A DNA stretch of 60,493 nt. It comes from an uncultured Muribaculaceae bacterium. GTDB lineage: Bacteria; Bacteroidota; Bacteroidia; Bacteroidales; Muribaculaceae. The DNA is taken from the NCBI GenBank assembly GCA_905233915.1, contig CAJOFM010000013.1, forward strand, positions 1-60,493, given 5' to 3'. The translations under genes were made by a program, and so were the position numbers. Shown piece after piece: positions 1 to 8,148 of this stretch. How positions within the stretch are numbered: position 1 is the first letter of the stretch; every line of letters starts with the position of its first letter. Under the pieces are notes generated by a model. That model made no database searches. It was not told the DNA's origin and worked only from the letters and a program-made list of their open reading frames with translations.

Positions 1-200
1 AGACCGAGAGCGACCACATCTGGGACGGCTTCACCGTATCCAAGATGGTTGACGTTGAGGAGCTCTTCGCTGGCAAGACCGTTGCTAACGTACGCTACTT
101 CAACCTGGCTGGTCAGGAGATGCAGCAGGCCAATGGTCTGACCATCATGGTGACCACCTTCACCGACGGCACCACCAGCGCTGTTAAGGTTGTGAAGTAA
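1..200 (+). CDS. C-terminal end of a secreted/surface protein (5' end outside window)
   Basis: Open from the window edge in the frame starting at base 3 and ending with TAA at 198-200, about 65 residues. The end of the chain reads VRYFNLAGQEM, then GLTIMVTTFTDGTTSAVKVVK-type residues. This aromatic-LAGQ, G-hydrophobic, then VKVVK pattern resembles the C-terminal tails of Bacteroidales surface proteins, including type IX secretion sorting-like tails, but the match is loose. Nothing can be said of the function because the body of the protein lies outside the window. A strong hairpin terminator follows directly. Confidence 0.7.
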   Translation, partial: TESDHIWDGFTVSKMVDVEELFAGKTVANVRYFNLAGQEMQQANGLTIMVTTFTDGTTSAVKVVK

Positions 201-226
201 TCCACCTCCGGTTTTAACCGAACATA

Positions 227-264
227 AAGAAGAAGGGACGCCAAACTTGGCGTCCCTTCTTCTT
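227..264 (+). terminator. Rho-independent terminator after the first gene
   Basis: Perfect 16-bp stem (AAGAAGAAGGGACGCC and its complement) around a six-base loop AAACTT. The right arm itself ends in a T/C-rich run, and T/G sequence follows. It lies 26 bases after the stop codon of the partial gene. Confidence 0.85.
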
Positions 265-294
265 GTGTTGTGCCCCCTTTGCTTGTGGGCTGTC

Positions 295-349
295 ACCAAG
301 GCGGGGCCTCGGTCCAGAGGACAGGCTGCGGTTGCCTGTTGTGTGGACC
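295..349. repeat. Pair of GC-rich hairpins, REP-like
   Basis: Two adjacent palindromes lie in the gap before the 3' end of the acyl-CoA synthetase gene. The first pairs ACC-A-AGGC with GCCT-C-GGT around GGG (295-313). The second is nested: GGTCC 311-315 with GGACC 345-349, and ACAGGC 321-326 with GCCTGT 334-339. The first has the same core style (GC, purine-rich triplet, GC) as other intergenic hairpins in the window. Confidence 0.5.
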
Positions 350-368
350 GGAGCTGTGCCGAGGTGTG

Positions 369-2429
369 TTATTTCTCCACGCGGATGCGGGCGTCGACGG
401 CGGTGACGTGGTCGCTGTCGGCCAGCAGCGGGTTGATGTCCATCTCCTTAATTTCGGGAGCGTGATGCAGCATAGTGGAGAGGCGCATGATGATCTTGAC
501 ATACAGCTCCTCGTTCAAGCCCTTCTTGCCACGGGTACCTTGGATGATCTTGTAACCCTTGAGGGAACGCACCATGTGCTCGGCCTCGGGCTGCGACAGG
601 GGAGCCAGGCCAAACTGCACGTCCTTGAGCACCTCGACGAAGATGCCGCCCAGGCCGCACAGCACGTTGTGACCGAAGTTGTCCTCATACTTGGCGCCGA
701 TAAACAGCTCGGTACCGCTGATCATCTTCTGGATCATCACGGCGGTGGCGTCGGGAATCTGCATCATGCGGTCAAACTCGGCCTCCAGTTGTGCATCATC
801 CTTGACGTTGAGTGTCACGCCACCCACATCGCTCTTGTGCACAGGGCCAACAACCTTAACAACGATGGGATAGCCCATCTCGCGGGCTGCGGCGACAAGC
901 TCGTCACGGTTGGCCGATACCTTCTCGGGGACAACGGGGATGGCGGCTGCCTGCAACAGGGCGCGCACCTGGTCGGGAGCGATGTAACCGCTCTCGGGGA
1001 TGCTGTCGATGATGGCGCGCACGGCCTTGACGTCAACCTCAGGGCACAGGTTGTCGGCGGGGGCGGGCTTGGGCGTGTCGCTGACGCGGATGAGCGCTTC
1101 GGCCAGAGCCACCTCGTCGGCAAAGTTCACATGACCCTTGTCGATAAACTCCTTTACCTCGCGTCCGGCGATATTCAAGCACGGCAGCACGGGGAAAATG
1201 GGCTTCTTGCAGGTGAGCATCTTCTCGTGGAGCACGGCGTAGGCATCATCGCAGGGCACCAGGCCAGGCGTTCCGAAGATGACCACGATGGCATCCACGT
1301 TGTCGTAGCGCTTCTCGCAGAAGTCGATGCAGATGCCCAGGTGCTCGGGAGTTCCCGTTGCCAGGAAGTCGATGGGGTTGGCCACCGATGAGCCGGGATA
1401 GAGCTGTGCCTTGAGTTCCTCGCCGATCTTGGCGTCGAGCATGGGCACGTTCATGCCACCCTTGCTCAGGGCGTCGGTCAGCATCACGCCAGGGCCACCG
1501 GCATGGGTGACGATGGCCACGTTCTTGCCGGTCATCTCGGGCAGCGTGAGCACGCAGCCGATGGTGGTGAGCTGGTCGCGCGAGTAGCAGCGCACGATGC
1601 CAGCCTTGCGGAACAGGGCATCGACGGCGGTGTCGCTCGATGCAATGGCGCCGGTGTGGCTTGATGCGGCACGGCTACCGCTCTCGCTCGAACCCGACTT
1701 GACGGCGGCGATGCGGCATCCCTTGCTGATGAGCGAGCGGGCATGCTTGAGCAGGCGCTCGGGGTGGGAGATGTTCTCGATATAGAGCAGCTTGACCTTG
1801 GAGTCATGCTCGGGGTCAAAGTGTTCGTCCATGTATTCCAGCACGTCCTCGATACCGATCTGCTTGCCGTTACCGATCGACCACACGCTGTTGAACTGCA
1901 GGCCCTTGCTCACGCCCGAGTCGATGATGAACACGGCGGTAGCGCCCGAGCCGCTGATGAAGTCGGCACCCTTGGGGCTCAAGGCGGGGATGGGCAGCGT
2001 GAACACGCTGTGGTGGTTGGTGGTCAACAGGCCGATGCAGTTGGGGCCGATGAGTGCGGCACCATACTTCTCGCAGGTGTCCAGGATGTGCTGCTCCAGG
2101 ATGGCGCCCTCGTGGGTCTCTTCGCCGAAGCCGGCGCTGATGATGATGAATGCGCGCACGCCCTTATGCTCGGTCAGGTAGTCAACATACTCGGGGCAAT
2201 ACTTCGCTGCCACCACCAGGATGGCCAGGTCGGCATTGGGCAGGTCCTGCATGTCGTGATGGGCCTTGATGCCTTGCACGATGTCCTCCTTGGGGTTGAG
2301 GACGTAAAGGTCGCCCTTGAAACCGCCCTGCTTGAGGTTGCGCACGATGGCGCCGCCGGGCTTACTCTCGTTGTTGCTGCCGCCGATGACGACGATACTC
2401 TTAGGATTCAGTAATTGCTGGTTAATCAT
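369..2429 (-). CDS. ADP-forming acetate/acyl-CoA synthetase (fused alpha-beta)
   Basis: The 686-residue protein is an NDP-forming acyl-CoA synthetase (acyl-CoA + ADP + Pi to acid + ATP + CoA), with alpha and beta parts in one chain. The N-terminal CoA-binding Rossmann-like domain (about 1-130) starts NPKSIVVIGGS. The ligase-CoA region holds SHTGA at 257-261, whose histidine is the phosphorylated residue in this family. The C-terminal part (from about 465) is the ATP-grasp domain. It conserves energy as ATP when acyl-CoA is converted to the free acid, so it is the natural last step for the acyl-CoA made by the IorAB operon 3.5 kb away. A -7 box TAACTTTG lies on the minus strand at 2497-2504. 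Substrate choice (acetyl, aryl or branched acyl) cannot be read from sequence. Confidence 0.92.
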   Translation of the reverse strand: MINQQLLNPKSIVVIGGSNNESKPGGAIVRNLKQGGFKGDLYVLNPKEDIVQGIKAHHDMQDLPNADLAILVVAAKYCPEYVDYLTEHKGVRAFIIISAGFGEETHEGAILEQHILDTCEKYGAALIGPNCIGLLTTNHHSVFTLPIPALSPKGADFISGSGATAVFIIDSGVSKGLQFNSVWSIGNGKQIGIEDVLEYMDEHFDPEHDSKVKLLYIENISHPERLLKHARSLISKGCRIAAVKSGSSESGSRAASSHTGAIASSDTAVDALFRKAGIVRCYSRDQLTTIGCVLTLPEMTGKNVAIVTHAGGPGVMLTDALSKGGMNVPMLDAKIGEELKAQLYPGSSVANPIDFLATGTPEHLGICIDFCEKRYDNVDAIVVIFGTPGLVPCDDAYAVLHEKMLTCKKPIFPVLPCLNIAGREVKEFIDKGHVNFADEVALAEALIRVSDTPKPAPADNLCPEVDVKAVRAIIDSIPESGYIAPDQVRALLQAAAIPVVPEKVSANRDELVAAAREMGYPIVVKVVGPVHKSDVGGVTLNVKDDAQLEAEFDRMMQIPDATAVMIQKMISGTELFIGAKYEDNFGHNVLCGLGGIFVEVLKDVQFGLAPLSQPEAEHMVRSLKGYKIIQGTRGKKGLNEELYVKIIMRLSTMLHHAPEIKEMDINPLLADSDHVTAVDARIRVEK

Positions 2430-2496
2430 TTGTTATTTAGTTTTTTGATTCAATTATTCTTAATTGTGATTGGTTAATGGTTTCTTAATGTGCCCG

Positions 2497-2504
2497 CAAA
2501 GTTA
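2497..2504 (-). promoter_or_regulatory. Bacteroidetes -7 box upstream of the acyl-CoA synthetase
   Basis: TAACTTTG on the minus strand, about 68 bases before the start codon. No clear -33 TTG is seen. The rest of the 2430-2619 gap is AT-rich without other features. Confidence 0.5.
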
Positions 2505-2619
2505 CACAAAAAAAGTCGAATAGCCATTAATAAATAGCTCTTCATCATTAAATGGTTGAATATGGCCGTTTTAGTGACGCTTCGCTGCACATCGGCAATG
2601 AATTGTGGGTTGACAACCG

Positions 2620-3444
2620 TCAGGGTGTGGGCAACTCGGCGGTGCCTTCAAAGGCGATAGTCGCGGGGCCGCTCAGGTAAACGTGCCCGTCGTTTTCCCG
2701 CCAGTCGATGTCGAGTGCGCCGCCGTCCATGATGATGTGTGATTGACGGCCGCTGCGCCCTGTGATGGCGGCAGCCACAGCGGTGGCGCAGGCGCCCGTG
2801 CCGCATGCCATCGTGATGCCGCTGCCGCGCTCCCACACGCGCACGCGGATGCCATCCTCCCTTACTTGGGCGAACTCGATGTTGCAGCGCTCGGGGAAAC
2901 GGGAATGGCGTTCAAGGATGGCCCCCTCACGCGCCACGTGTACGGCATTGATGTCGTCAACAAAGATGACGTAATGGGGGTTGCCTATCGAGACGAATAC
3001 ACCCTCAGGCAGCGTTTCGCCGCTAGGCAAGAACAGATGCTCATCCTCTAGGACGGGTGCCAGCATGTCCACTGTCACACTCTCTACCGTGCCTTCATCG
3101 TTGACACATAAATCAAGCATCTTGATGCCCGATGCGGTTTTCAGGCGGATATGGCGCTTGTCGGTCAGGCCGCGCTCAAAGACGTACTTGCCGATGCAGC
3201 GGCTGGCGTTGCCGCACATGAGCCCCTCGGAGCCGTCGGCATTGAAAATGCGCATCGTGAAGTCGGCATCAGGGGTGTCAGGACGTCCGATGAGCACCAG
3301 GCCGTCACTGCCGATGCCAAAATGGTAACGGCTCCAGGCGATGGAAACCGCCTCGGGATTATCGATGGGATACAGGGACGTGTCCACAAAGATGTAGTCA
3401 TTTCCCACACCATGCATCTTGATGAAATGGATTGTTCGATTCAT
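2620..3444 (-). CDS. dapF: Diaminopimelate epimerase
   Basis: DapF interconverts LL- and meso-diaminopimelate, the last step before meso-DAP enters peptidoglycan or lysine. The sequence has the usual start [11 protein letters not shown], the first catalytic cysteine in CGNASRC (Cys77 counted from this start) and the second in ACGTGACAT (Cys214). The 274-residue length is normal. A longer reading from 3468 would begin inside a minus-strand TACTTTTG promoter box (3466-3473), so the ATG at 3447 or 3444 is the likely start. The gene diverges from the MalY/PatB-type gene. Confidence 0.95.
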   Translation of the reverse strand: MNRTIHFIKMHGVGNDYIFVDTSLYPIDNPEAVSIAWSRYHFGIGSDGLVLIGRPDTPDADFTMRIFNADGSEGLMCGNASRCIGKYVFERGLTDKRHIRLKTASGIKMLDLCVNDEGTVESVTVDMLAPVLEDEHLFLPSGETLPEGVFVSIGNPHYVIFVDDINAVHVAREGAILERHSRFPERCNIEFAQVREDGIRVRVWERGSGITMACGTGACATAVAAAITGRSGRQSHIIMDGGALDIDWRENDGHVYLSGPATIAFEGTAELPTP

Positions 3445-3465
3445 CATGTTATGAATTAAGGTTTG

Positions 3466-3473
3466 CAAAAGTA
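3466..3473 (-). promoter_or_regulatory. -7 box of dapF promoter
   Basis: TACTTTTG on the minus strand, about 20 bases before the dapF start. It shares a short divergent promoter region with the same box on the plus strand at 3496-3503. Confidence 0.6.
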
Positions 3474-3495
3474 GTCATTATTCAGAAAAATACGT

Positions 3496-3503
3496 TACTT
3501 TTG
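3496..3503 (+). promoter_or_regulatory. -7 box of the MalY/PatB-type gene
   Basis: TACTTTTG, about 48 bases before the ATG at 3552. A correctly spaced -33 TTG is not obvious. Confidence 0.55.
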
Positions 3504-3551
3504 CCGCCAGAATTATCAACACTATTTTCCTTAAATCAAAAAACGATTCTA

Positions 3552-4739
3552 ATGCCCAAGTATAATTTTGACGAATGCATTGACCGGCGTGGCACCCACA
3601 GTAAAAAAGTTGACATGTTGGATGACCTTTTTGGGCGTCACGATTTGCTCCCCTTGTGGATAGCTGACATGGACTTTCCTGTGTGTCCCGAAATCAGTGA
3701 TGCGCTGGTATCGCGCTTCGGTGACCATCCCATTTACGGATACACACTTCCGTATGACGAGTATTGGCAATCGATTATCGACTGGCAACGTCGTCGTAAC
3801 GGCTTCGAAATCAGCCGGGAAGAGATGACATTCATGCCTGGTGGAATGCCTGCCCTGGGCATGATTCTCAACTTCTACACCAATCCTGGTGATCGCGTAG
3901 TGCTACAGGAGCCTGTGTACTACGACTTTAAGGATGTAATTGAAGGGAACCGTCGATTAGCGGTGCGAAACAACCTTGTACCCACTGGTGATCATTTCTA
4001 TCGAATGGACCTTGACGACCTGGAGCGTGTTTTCATTGAGCAGAAACCGCGACTCATGATAGTGTGCAACCCTCAGAATCCTATAGGCATCGTGTGGAAA
4101 AAAGAAGAACTGCAACAAGTCGCCGCACTGGCCCGCAAGCATAATGTGATTATCTTCAGTGACGAGGTATTCGGCGACATGGCGCTCTTTGGGCACAAGC
4201 ACATCCCGCTGGCGACAGTGAGCGAAGATGCGGCAGCCGTGACTATTACGTGCGGGTCGCCTGGAAAGACATTCAATATTCCAGGAATAAAAAGCACTTG
4301 GCTGGTAATCAAGAACCCGGAATTGCGTCAGGAATTCTATCGTTGGGTAGAGGTGAACGAGTTATGCAATGCCAATATCACGGCACTGCTCGCCACCGAG
4401 GTGGGTTATCGTCGTTGTGAGCCTTGGCTCGAGGCTTGTAAGAAATATATTGAGCAGAATGTGCTCTATGTCGCTCAATTCTGCAAAGAACACATCCCCA
4501 GCATATATGCCATCAAGCCGCAAGCGTCGTTCTTGATGTGGCTCGACTGCAGGCGATTAGGACTTGATCATGCCGAACTGGTGCGTTTCTTTGCCGAGAA
4601 AGCACATCTTGCTCTCAATAATGGCGAAATCTATGGCGTTCCTGGTTATTGCCACATGCGACTAAATGTGGGAACTCCACGCGCGCGTCTTGAGCAGGCC
4701 ATGCATCAGCTCGAGGCCGCCGTCAAGAGTATCCTGTGA
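3552..4739 (+). CDS. MalY/PatB-family PLP-dependent C-S lyase or aminotransferase
   Basis: The 395-residue fold-type I PLP enzyme has the MalY/PatB hallmarks: N-terminal FDECIDRRGTHSKKVD, then PLWIADMDFP near residue 35, CNPQNPIG at 172-179, SDEVFGD near 203 (the aspartate that contacts the pyridine nitrogen) and the PLP lysine in SPGKTFN (Lys239). Known members are cystathionine beta-lyases (C-S lyases giving homocysteine, pyruvate and ammonia), and some act as aminotransferases. The ATG at 3552 is chosen because it begins the conserved N-terminus and lies just after the promoter box; the longer frame from 3432 would cross that box. It diverges from dapF but need not act in the DAP pathway. 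Confidence 0.85.
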   Translation: MPKYNFDECIDRRGTHSKKVDMLDDLFGRHDLLPLWIADMDFPVCPEISDALVSRFGDHPIYGYTLPYDEYWQSIIDWQRRRNGFEISREEMTFMPGGMPALGMILNFYTNPGDRVVLQEPVYYDFKDVIEGNRRLAVRNNLVPTGDHFYRMDLDDLERVFIEQKPRLMIVCNPQNPIGIVWKKEELQQVAALARKHNVIIFSDEVFGDMALFGHKHIPLATVSEDAAAVTITCGSPGKTFNIPGIKSTWLVIKNPELRQEFYRWVEVNELCNANITALLATEVGYRRCEPWLEACKKYIEQNVLYVAQFCKEHIPSIYAIKPQASFLMWLDCRRLGLDHAELVRFFAEKAHLALNNGEIYGVPGYCHMRLNVGTPRARLEQAMHQLEAAVKSIL

Positions 4740-4759
4740 TATTATAAAATTATAAAATA

Positions 4760-4795
4760 AGCAAGTGGGTGACCATTGATGGCCACCCACTTGCT
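4760..4795. terminator. Bidirectional terminator between convergent genes
   Basis: A 15-bp stem with one mismatch (AGCAAGTGGGTG... paired with ...CACCCACTTGCT). It has an A-rich left flank and CTGTTATT on the right, between the stop at 4739 (+) and the stop at 4802 (-). Confidence 0.75.
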
Positions 4796-4801
4796 CTGTT
4801 A

Positions 4802-5719
4802 TTACAGTCCCAACAGATAGGATATTAGTTTGGTCACATCGGTGACGTTGCATCTGCCGTCACCGTCAAAGTCCCCGTGAGTGGGGTCTTCGCTGCTGGA
4901 CAGTACCAGATGTATCATCGAGGTCACGTCGCTGACGTTAAGCAAGCCGTTATCGTCCAGGTCGCACAGGATGCCGGTTGACTCACCTTGCAGGGGAATC
5001 GTGACCACAGGCACACCGGCCTTGCTGCAAGTGACCTTGAGGGTCGCAGCGTGGGTACCCGTCGAGCGCGGAGAATAGACGATGTTTACTGTGCAGATGT
5101 TTGTGATGGAACTTGATTTCACAATCCTGGCTGAGAAATGATTGCTGTCGGCGCCCTCAATCGAGAGGGAATAGTCGGTGGACAGCCATGAACTGCCCAG
5201 GGATAATGTGCTGCCGTTGGACCTGACAACGGGTGTGTTGGGGTCGTGCGGCACCTCGGCATCGGCAAACCTGATGGCGCCTGAACGTGTGATGATCTGA
5301 CCCACCTGGGCCGTGAATTGTTGAGCCTGATTGCTCAGGAACATCTCAGCTGGGTAGTAGGGAGATACATTTATCGGAATGATGACGTCCTCGGCATTGA
5401 GGCTGGTCAACACGACATTGGCCGGAGAGATGTATTGTGATACCGGGGAACACTTCACTGTCACGGTGACACCGCTAGCGGCATCCTGCGGGGTGATGGT
5501 CTGGGGCGTTACTGTGTAGAAGTCGCTCTTGCGTCCCAGGACTGTCAGGTTGATGTCATCTGTCAGATTAATACCTGTTACGTTGAACGTTGTGGTCACA
5601 GGGTAACCCACCTCGACATCGCCAAAATCCACGCTCTCGACACTGACAGCGATCTCAGCGGCTTGTGCTTGAAATGCTGCAATGAGCAGGACAAACAAGA
5701 ATAGTAATCGATACTTCAT
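4802..5719 (-). CDS. Secreted protein with choice-of-anchor/ASH-like beta domains and a C-terminal dockerin-like pair
   Basis: The 305-residue protein has a signal peptide (1-20, ending AQAA). Two beta-sandwich-like segments follow (about 21-120 and 125-247). Their motifs, such as VESVDFGDVEVGYPVTTTFNV and STGTHAATLKVTC, resemble ASH/HYDIN or BACON-type Ig-like domains. The C-terminus carries two EF-hand-like dockerin repeats, DLDDNGLLNVSDV at 253-265 and DFDGDGRCNVTDV at 283-295, each followed by a hydrophobic helix. No catalytic domain is visible. It is one of five dockerin-bearing secreted proteins in this window. The binding partner of such dockerins in Bacteroidales is not evident here. 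Confidence 0.8.
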   Translation of the reverse strand: MKYRLLFLFVLLIAAFQAQAAEIAVSVESVDFGDVEVGYPVTTTFNVTGINLTDDINLTVLGRKSDFYTVTPQTITPQDAASGVTVTVKCSPVSQYISPANVVLTSLNAEDVIIPINVSPYYPAEMFLSNQAQQFTAQVGQIITRSGAIRFADAEVPHDPNTPVVRSNGSTLSLGSSWLSTDYSLSIEGADSNHFSARIVKSSSITNICTVNIVYSPRSTGTHAATLKVTCSKAGVPVVTIPLQGESTGILCDLDDNGLLNVSDVTSMIHLVLSSSEDPTHGDFDGDGRCNVTDVTKLISYLLGL

Positions 5720-5755
5720 ATTATATTAAAAATTAGATGGTTAACAATGGAGCTG

Positions 5756-5773
5756 GCACATCGTGTGATGTGC
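5756..5773. other. Small hairpin in the 5720-5968 gap
   Basis: A perfect 7-bp stem GCACATC/GATGTGC around GTGT. It lies about 40 bases upstream of the start of the minus-strand dockerin gene and may be in its leader. No clear promoter for that gene was found. Confidence 0.3.
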
Positions 5774-5874
5774 TAAAATAAAATGCAAAATTCATCATTT
5801 TTTTTGAGATGGGCAAGCCGGTGACGCAAAAACTGACAGACGGGTTACATTATTGGTCAAAAAACCTTAAAAAG

Positions 5875-5905
5875 TTTGTAGGGTGCAGATATTTGTGTAA
5901 CTTTG
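5875..5905 (+). promoter_or_regulatory. Promoter of the ior operon
   Basis: The -33 TTTG at 5875-5878 and -7 TAACTTTG at 5898-5905 are separated by 19 bases. The start codon of iorA is 64 bases downstream. Confidence 0.75.
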
Positions 5906-5968
5906 TCACTCCAAAGGAACTTCTAATACATTTTAAGAAACAGATCATACTAGTTAAACCTTATAATA

Positions 5969-7579
5969 ATGAGAAAGTTACTCTTAGGTGATGAGGCTAT
6001 CGCCCAGGGCGCGCTTGATGCGGGTCTGAGTGGTGTGTATGCCTATCCGGGTACTCCCTCAACCGAGATTACGGAGTACATTCAGAATTCAAAGTTGGCG
6101 GCGGAGCGTAACGTTCATCGCCGCTGGTGTACTAACGAAAAGACGGCTATGGAGGCAGCTTTGGGTATGTCCTTCATGGGTAAGCGCGCGCTGGTCTGCA
6201 TGAAGCATGTGGGCCTGAACGTGTGTGCCGACCCGTTCGTTAACTCGGGCATGACGGGTGTGAACGGCGGTCTGGTGGTCCTCGTGGCCGATGACCCCTC
6301 GATGCACTCCTCCCAGGACGAGCAGGACAGCCGCTTCTATGGCAAGTTTGCGATGATTCCCACGCTGGAGCCGAGCACTCAGCAGGAGGCCTACGACATG
6401 ATGGAGAAGGCCTACGAGTTGAGCGAGGAGGTGTGCCTCCCCGTGCTCATGCGCGTGACCACACGCATGGCCCACAGCCGTGCCGTGGTCGAGGTAAAGG
6501 AAACTCCGCGTGCTGAGAACGAATTAAACTATGACGCTAAGGCCAGCCACTGGGTATTGCTCCCTGGCAACGCCATCAAGCGCAACATCACTGTCACGGG
6601 CCAGCAGGCCGACCTCGAGCAGCGTGCCGTCAACAGCGAGTACAACAAGTACATCGACGGTGCCGACCACTCGCTGGGTATCATTGCCACGGGTATTGCC
6701 TATAACTACCTGATGGAGTGCTACCCCGACGGTTGCCCCTATCCCGTGCTCAAGATCAGCCAGTATCCCATGCCCAAGGAGCTCATCCGCCGCATGACTG
6801 CCGACTGTGACGCCGTGCTCATCGCCGAGGAAGGCCAGCCCTTCGTCGAGGATCTCGTGCGTGGCGTGATGCCCGGCAATGCCGTCATCAAGGGCCGCCT
6901 CACTGGTGAGCTGCCCCGCACTGGCGAGTTGAGTCCCGATGCCTTGAAACAGGCTTTGGGTCTGCCCGTGAGCGAGGGTTATCCCAGCTGTGAGAATGTC
7001 GCTCCGCGTCCCCCCGCATTGTGCCAGGGTTGCGGTCACCGCGACGTTTACACCGCCCTCAACGAGGTGCTGAAGGAGTATCCCAATGCCCGCGTGTTTG
7101 GCGACATCGGTTGCTACACCCTGGGCTTCATGCCCCCGTTCAAGGCCATCCACTCGTGTGTTGACATGGGCGCCAGCATCACGATGGCTAAGGGTGCTGC
7201 CGATGCCGGTCAGTGGCCCGCCGTTGCCATCATTGGCGACTCGACGTTCACCCACTCGGGTATGACGGGTCTGCTCGATGCCATCAACGAGAACGCCAAC
7301 ATCACCGTGATCATCAGCGACAACCTCACCACCGGTATGACTGGCGGTCAGGATTCGGCCGGTACCAATAAGTTTGAGGCCATCTGCCGTGGCTTGGGTA
7401 TGACCGACGAGCACCTGAAGGTGGTTGTTCCCCTGCCCAAGAACATGCCCGAGATCACGCAAGTGATGCGTGACGAGATCAACTACCGCGGTACCAGCGT
7501 GATTATCCCGCGCCGCGAGTGCATGCAAACATTACAACGTCATCTCAAACAAAAGAAAGCACAGGAGGCAAAGCAATGA
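5969..7579 (+). CDS. iorA: Indolepyruvate/phenylpyruvate:ferredoxin oxidoreductase alpha subunit, short form
   Basis: IorA is the TPP-binding catalytic subunit of the 2-oxo acid:ferredoxin oxidoreductase that turns aryl pyruvates (from Trp, Phe, Tyr) into aryl-acetyl-CoA with CO2 and reduced ferredoxin. Visible motifs are YPGTPSTE at 26-33, CQGCGHRD near 352-359, GDIGCYTLG near 378-386, the TPP/Mg loop GDSTFTHSG at 423-431 and DN with TTGMTGGQ near 451-461. The 536-residue chain ends at a basic tail. The C-terminal 2[4Fe-4S] ferredoxin domain of classical (archaeal) IorA, with its CxxCxxCxxxCP clusters, is absent. It is first gene of a three-gene operon with stop/start overlaps. Exact 2-oxo acid preference is inferred, not shown. 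Confidence 0.92.
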   Translation: MRKLLLGDEAIAQGALDAGLSGVYAYPGTPSTEITEYIQNSKLAAERNVHRRWCTNEKTAMEAALGMSFMGKRALVCMKHVGLNVCADPFVNSGMTGVNGGLVVLVADDPSMHSSQDEQDSRFYGKFAMIPTLEPSTQQEAYDMMEKAYELSEEVCLPVLMRVTTRMAHSRAVVEVKETPRAENELNYDAKASHWVLLPGNAIKRNITVTGQQADLEQRAVNSEYNKYIDGADHSLGIIATGIAYNYLMECYPDGCPYPVLKISQYPMPKELIRRMTADCDAVLIAEEGQPFVEDLVRGVMPGNAVIKGRLTGELPRTGELSPDALKQALGLPVSEGYPSCENVAPRPPALCQGCGHRDVYTALNEVLKEYPNARVFGDIGCYTLGFMPPFKAIHSCVDMGASITMAKGAADAGQWPAVAIIGDSTFTHSGMTGLLDAINENANITVIISDNLTTGMTGGQDSAGTNKFEAICRGLGMTDEHLKVVVPLPKNMPEITQVMRDEINYRGTSVIIPRRECMQTLQRHLKQKKAQEAKQ

Positions 7580-8148
7580 AAACCGATATCATTTTGTGTG
7601 GCGTGGGAGGACAAGGTATCCTCTCGATCGCAACTGTCATTGGCGAAGCAGCCATGCACGAGAACCTTTATATCAAGCAGGCCGAGGTACACGGCATGTC
7701 GCAGCGTGGCGGTGACGTACAGTCCAACCTGCGCATCAGCAGCAACCCCATCCACAGCGACCTGATCGCTAAAGGTTCGGCCGATGTGATTATCTCGATG
7801 GAGCCCATGGAGGCCCTGCGCTATCTGCCTTTCCTGAGCAAGGATGGCTGGATCATCACTTCGAGCAAACCCTTTGTCAACATCCCCAACTATCCTGAAC
7901 TGGATACTGTCATGGCCGAACTCGCCAAGGTGAAAAACGTCATCACCCTTGACATTGAGCAATTGGCCAAGGATAACGAAATACCCCGTTCGGCCAACGT
8001 CATCCTGTTGGGTGCCGCACAGAAGGCCCTGGGTATCGAGTATGACAAACTGGAGAACGCCATCCGCCGCGTCTTTGGCCGCAAGGGCGACGCCGTGGTT
8101 GACGCCAACCTCAAGGCTCTTGCCATCGGAAAGGAGGCTCAGCGATGA
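7576..8148 (+). CDS. iorB: Indolepyruvate oxidoreductase beta subunit
   Basis: The 190-residue protein is the gamma-type domain of 2-oxo acid oxidoreductases and starts MKTDIILCGVGGQGI. It has the GVGGQG loop and the family segment AEVHGMSQRGGDVQSNLR. IorB pairs with IorA and shapes the CoA and active sites. The start at 7576 is chosen over the earlier in-frame codon at 7519. It begins the conserved N-terminus, overlaps the iorA stop as ATGA and follows an AGGAGG Shine-Dalgarno site at 7563-7568, unusual in this phylum and a sign of translational coupling. Confidence 0.93.
   Translation: MKTDIILCGVGGQGILSIATVIGEAAMHENLYIKQAEVHGMSQRGGDVQSNLRISSNPIHSDLIAKGSADVIISMEPMEALRYLPFLSKDGWIITSSKPFVNIPNYPELDTVMAELAKVKNVITLDIEQLAKDNEIPRSANVILLGAAQKALGIEYDKLENAIRRVFGRKGDAVVDANLKALAIGKEAQR

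Noticed and set aside
270..1391. Long plus-strand frame opposite the acyl-CoA synthetase
   Set aside because: Antisense shadow of a strongly supported gene; composition is that of a reversed GC-rich coding strand.
3552..4739. LL-diaminopimelate aminotransferase (DapL) next to dapF
   Set aside because: The N-terminus and SPGKTFN motif fit MalY/PatB, not DapL.
5809..5991. 60-residue open frame before iorA
   Set aside because: It covers the ior promoter, overlaps the iorA start in another frame and has no coding signs.
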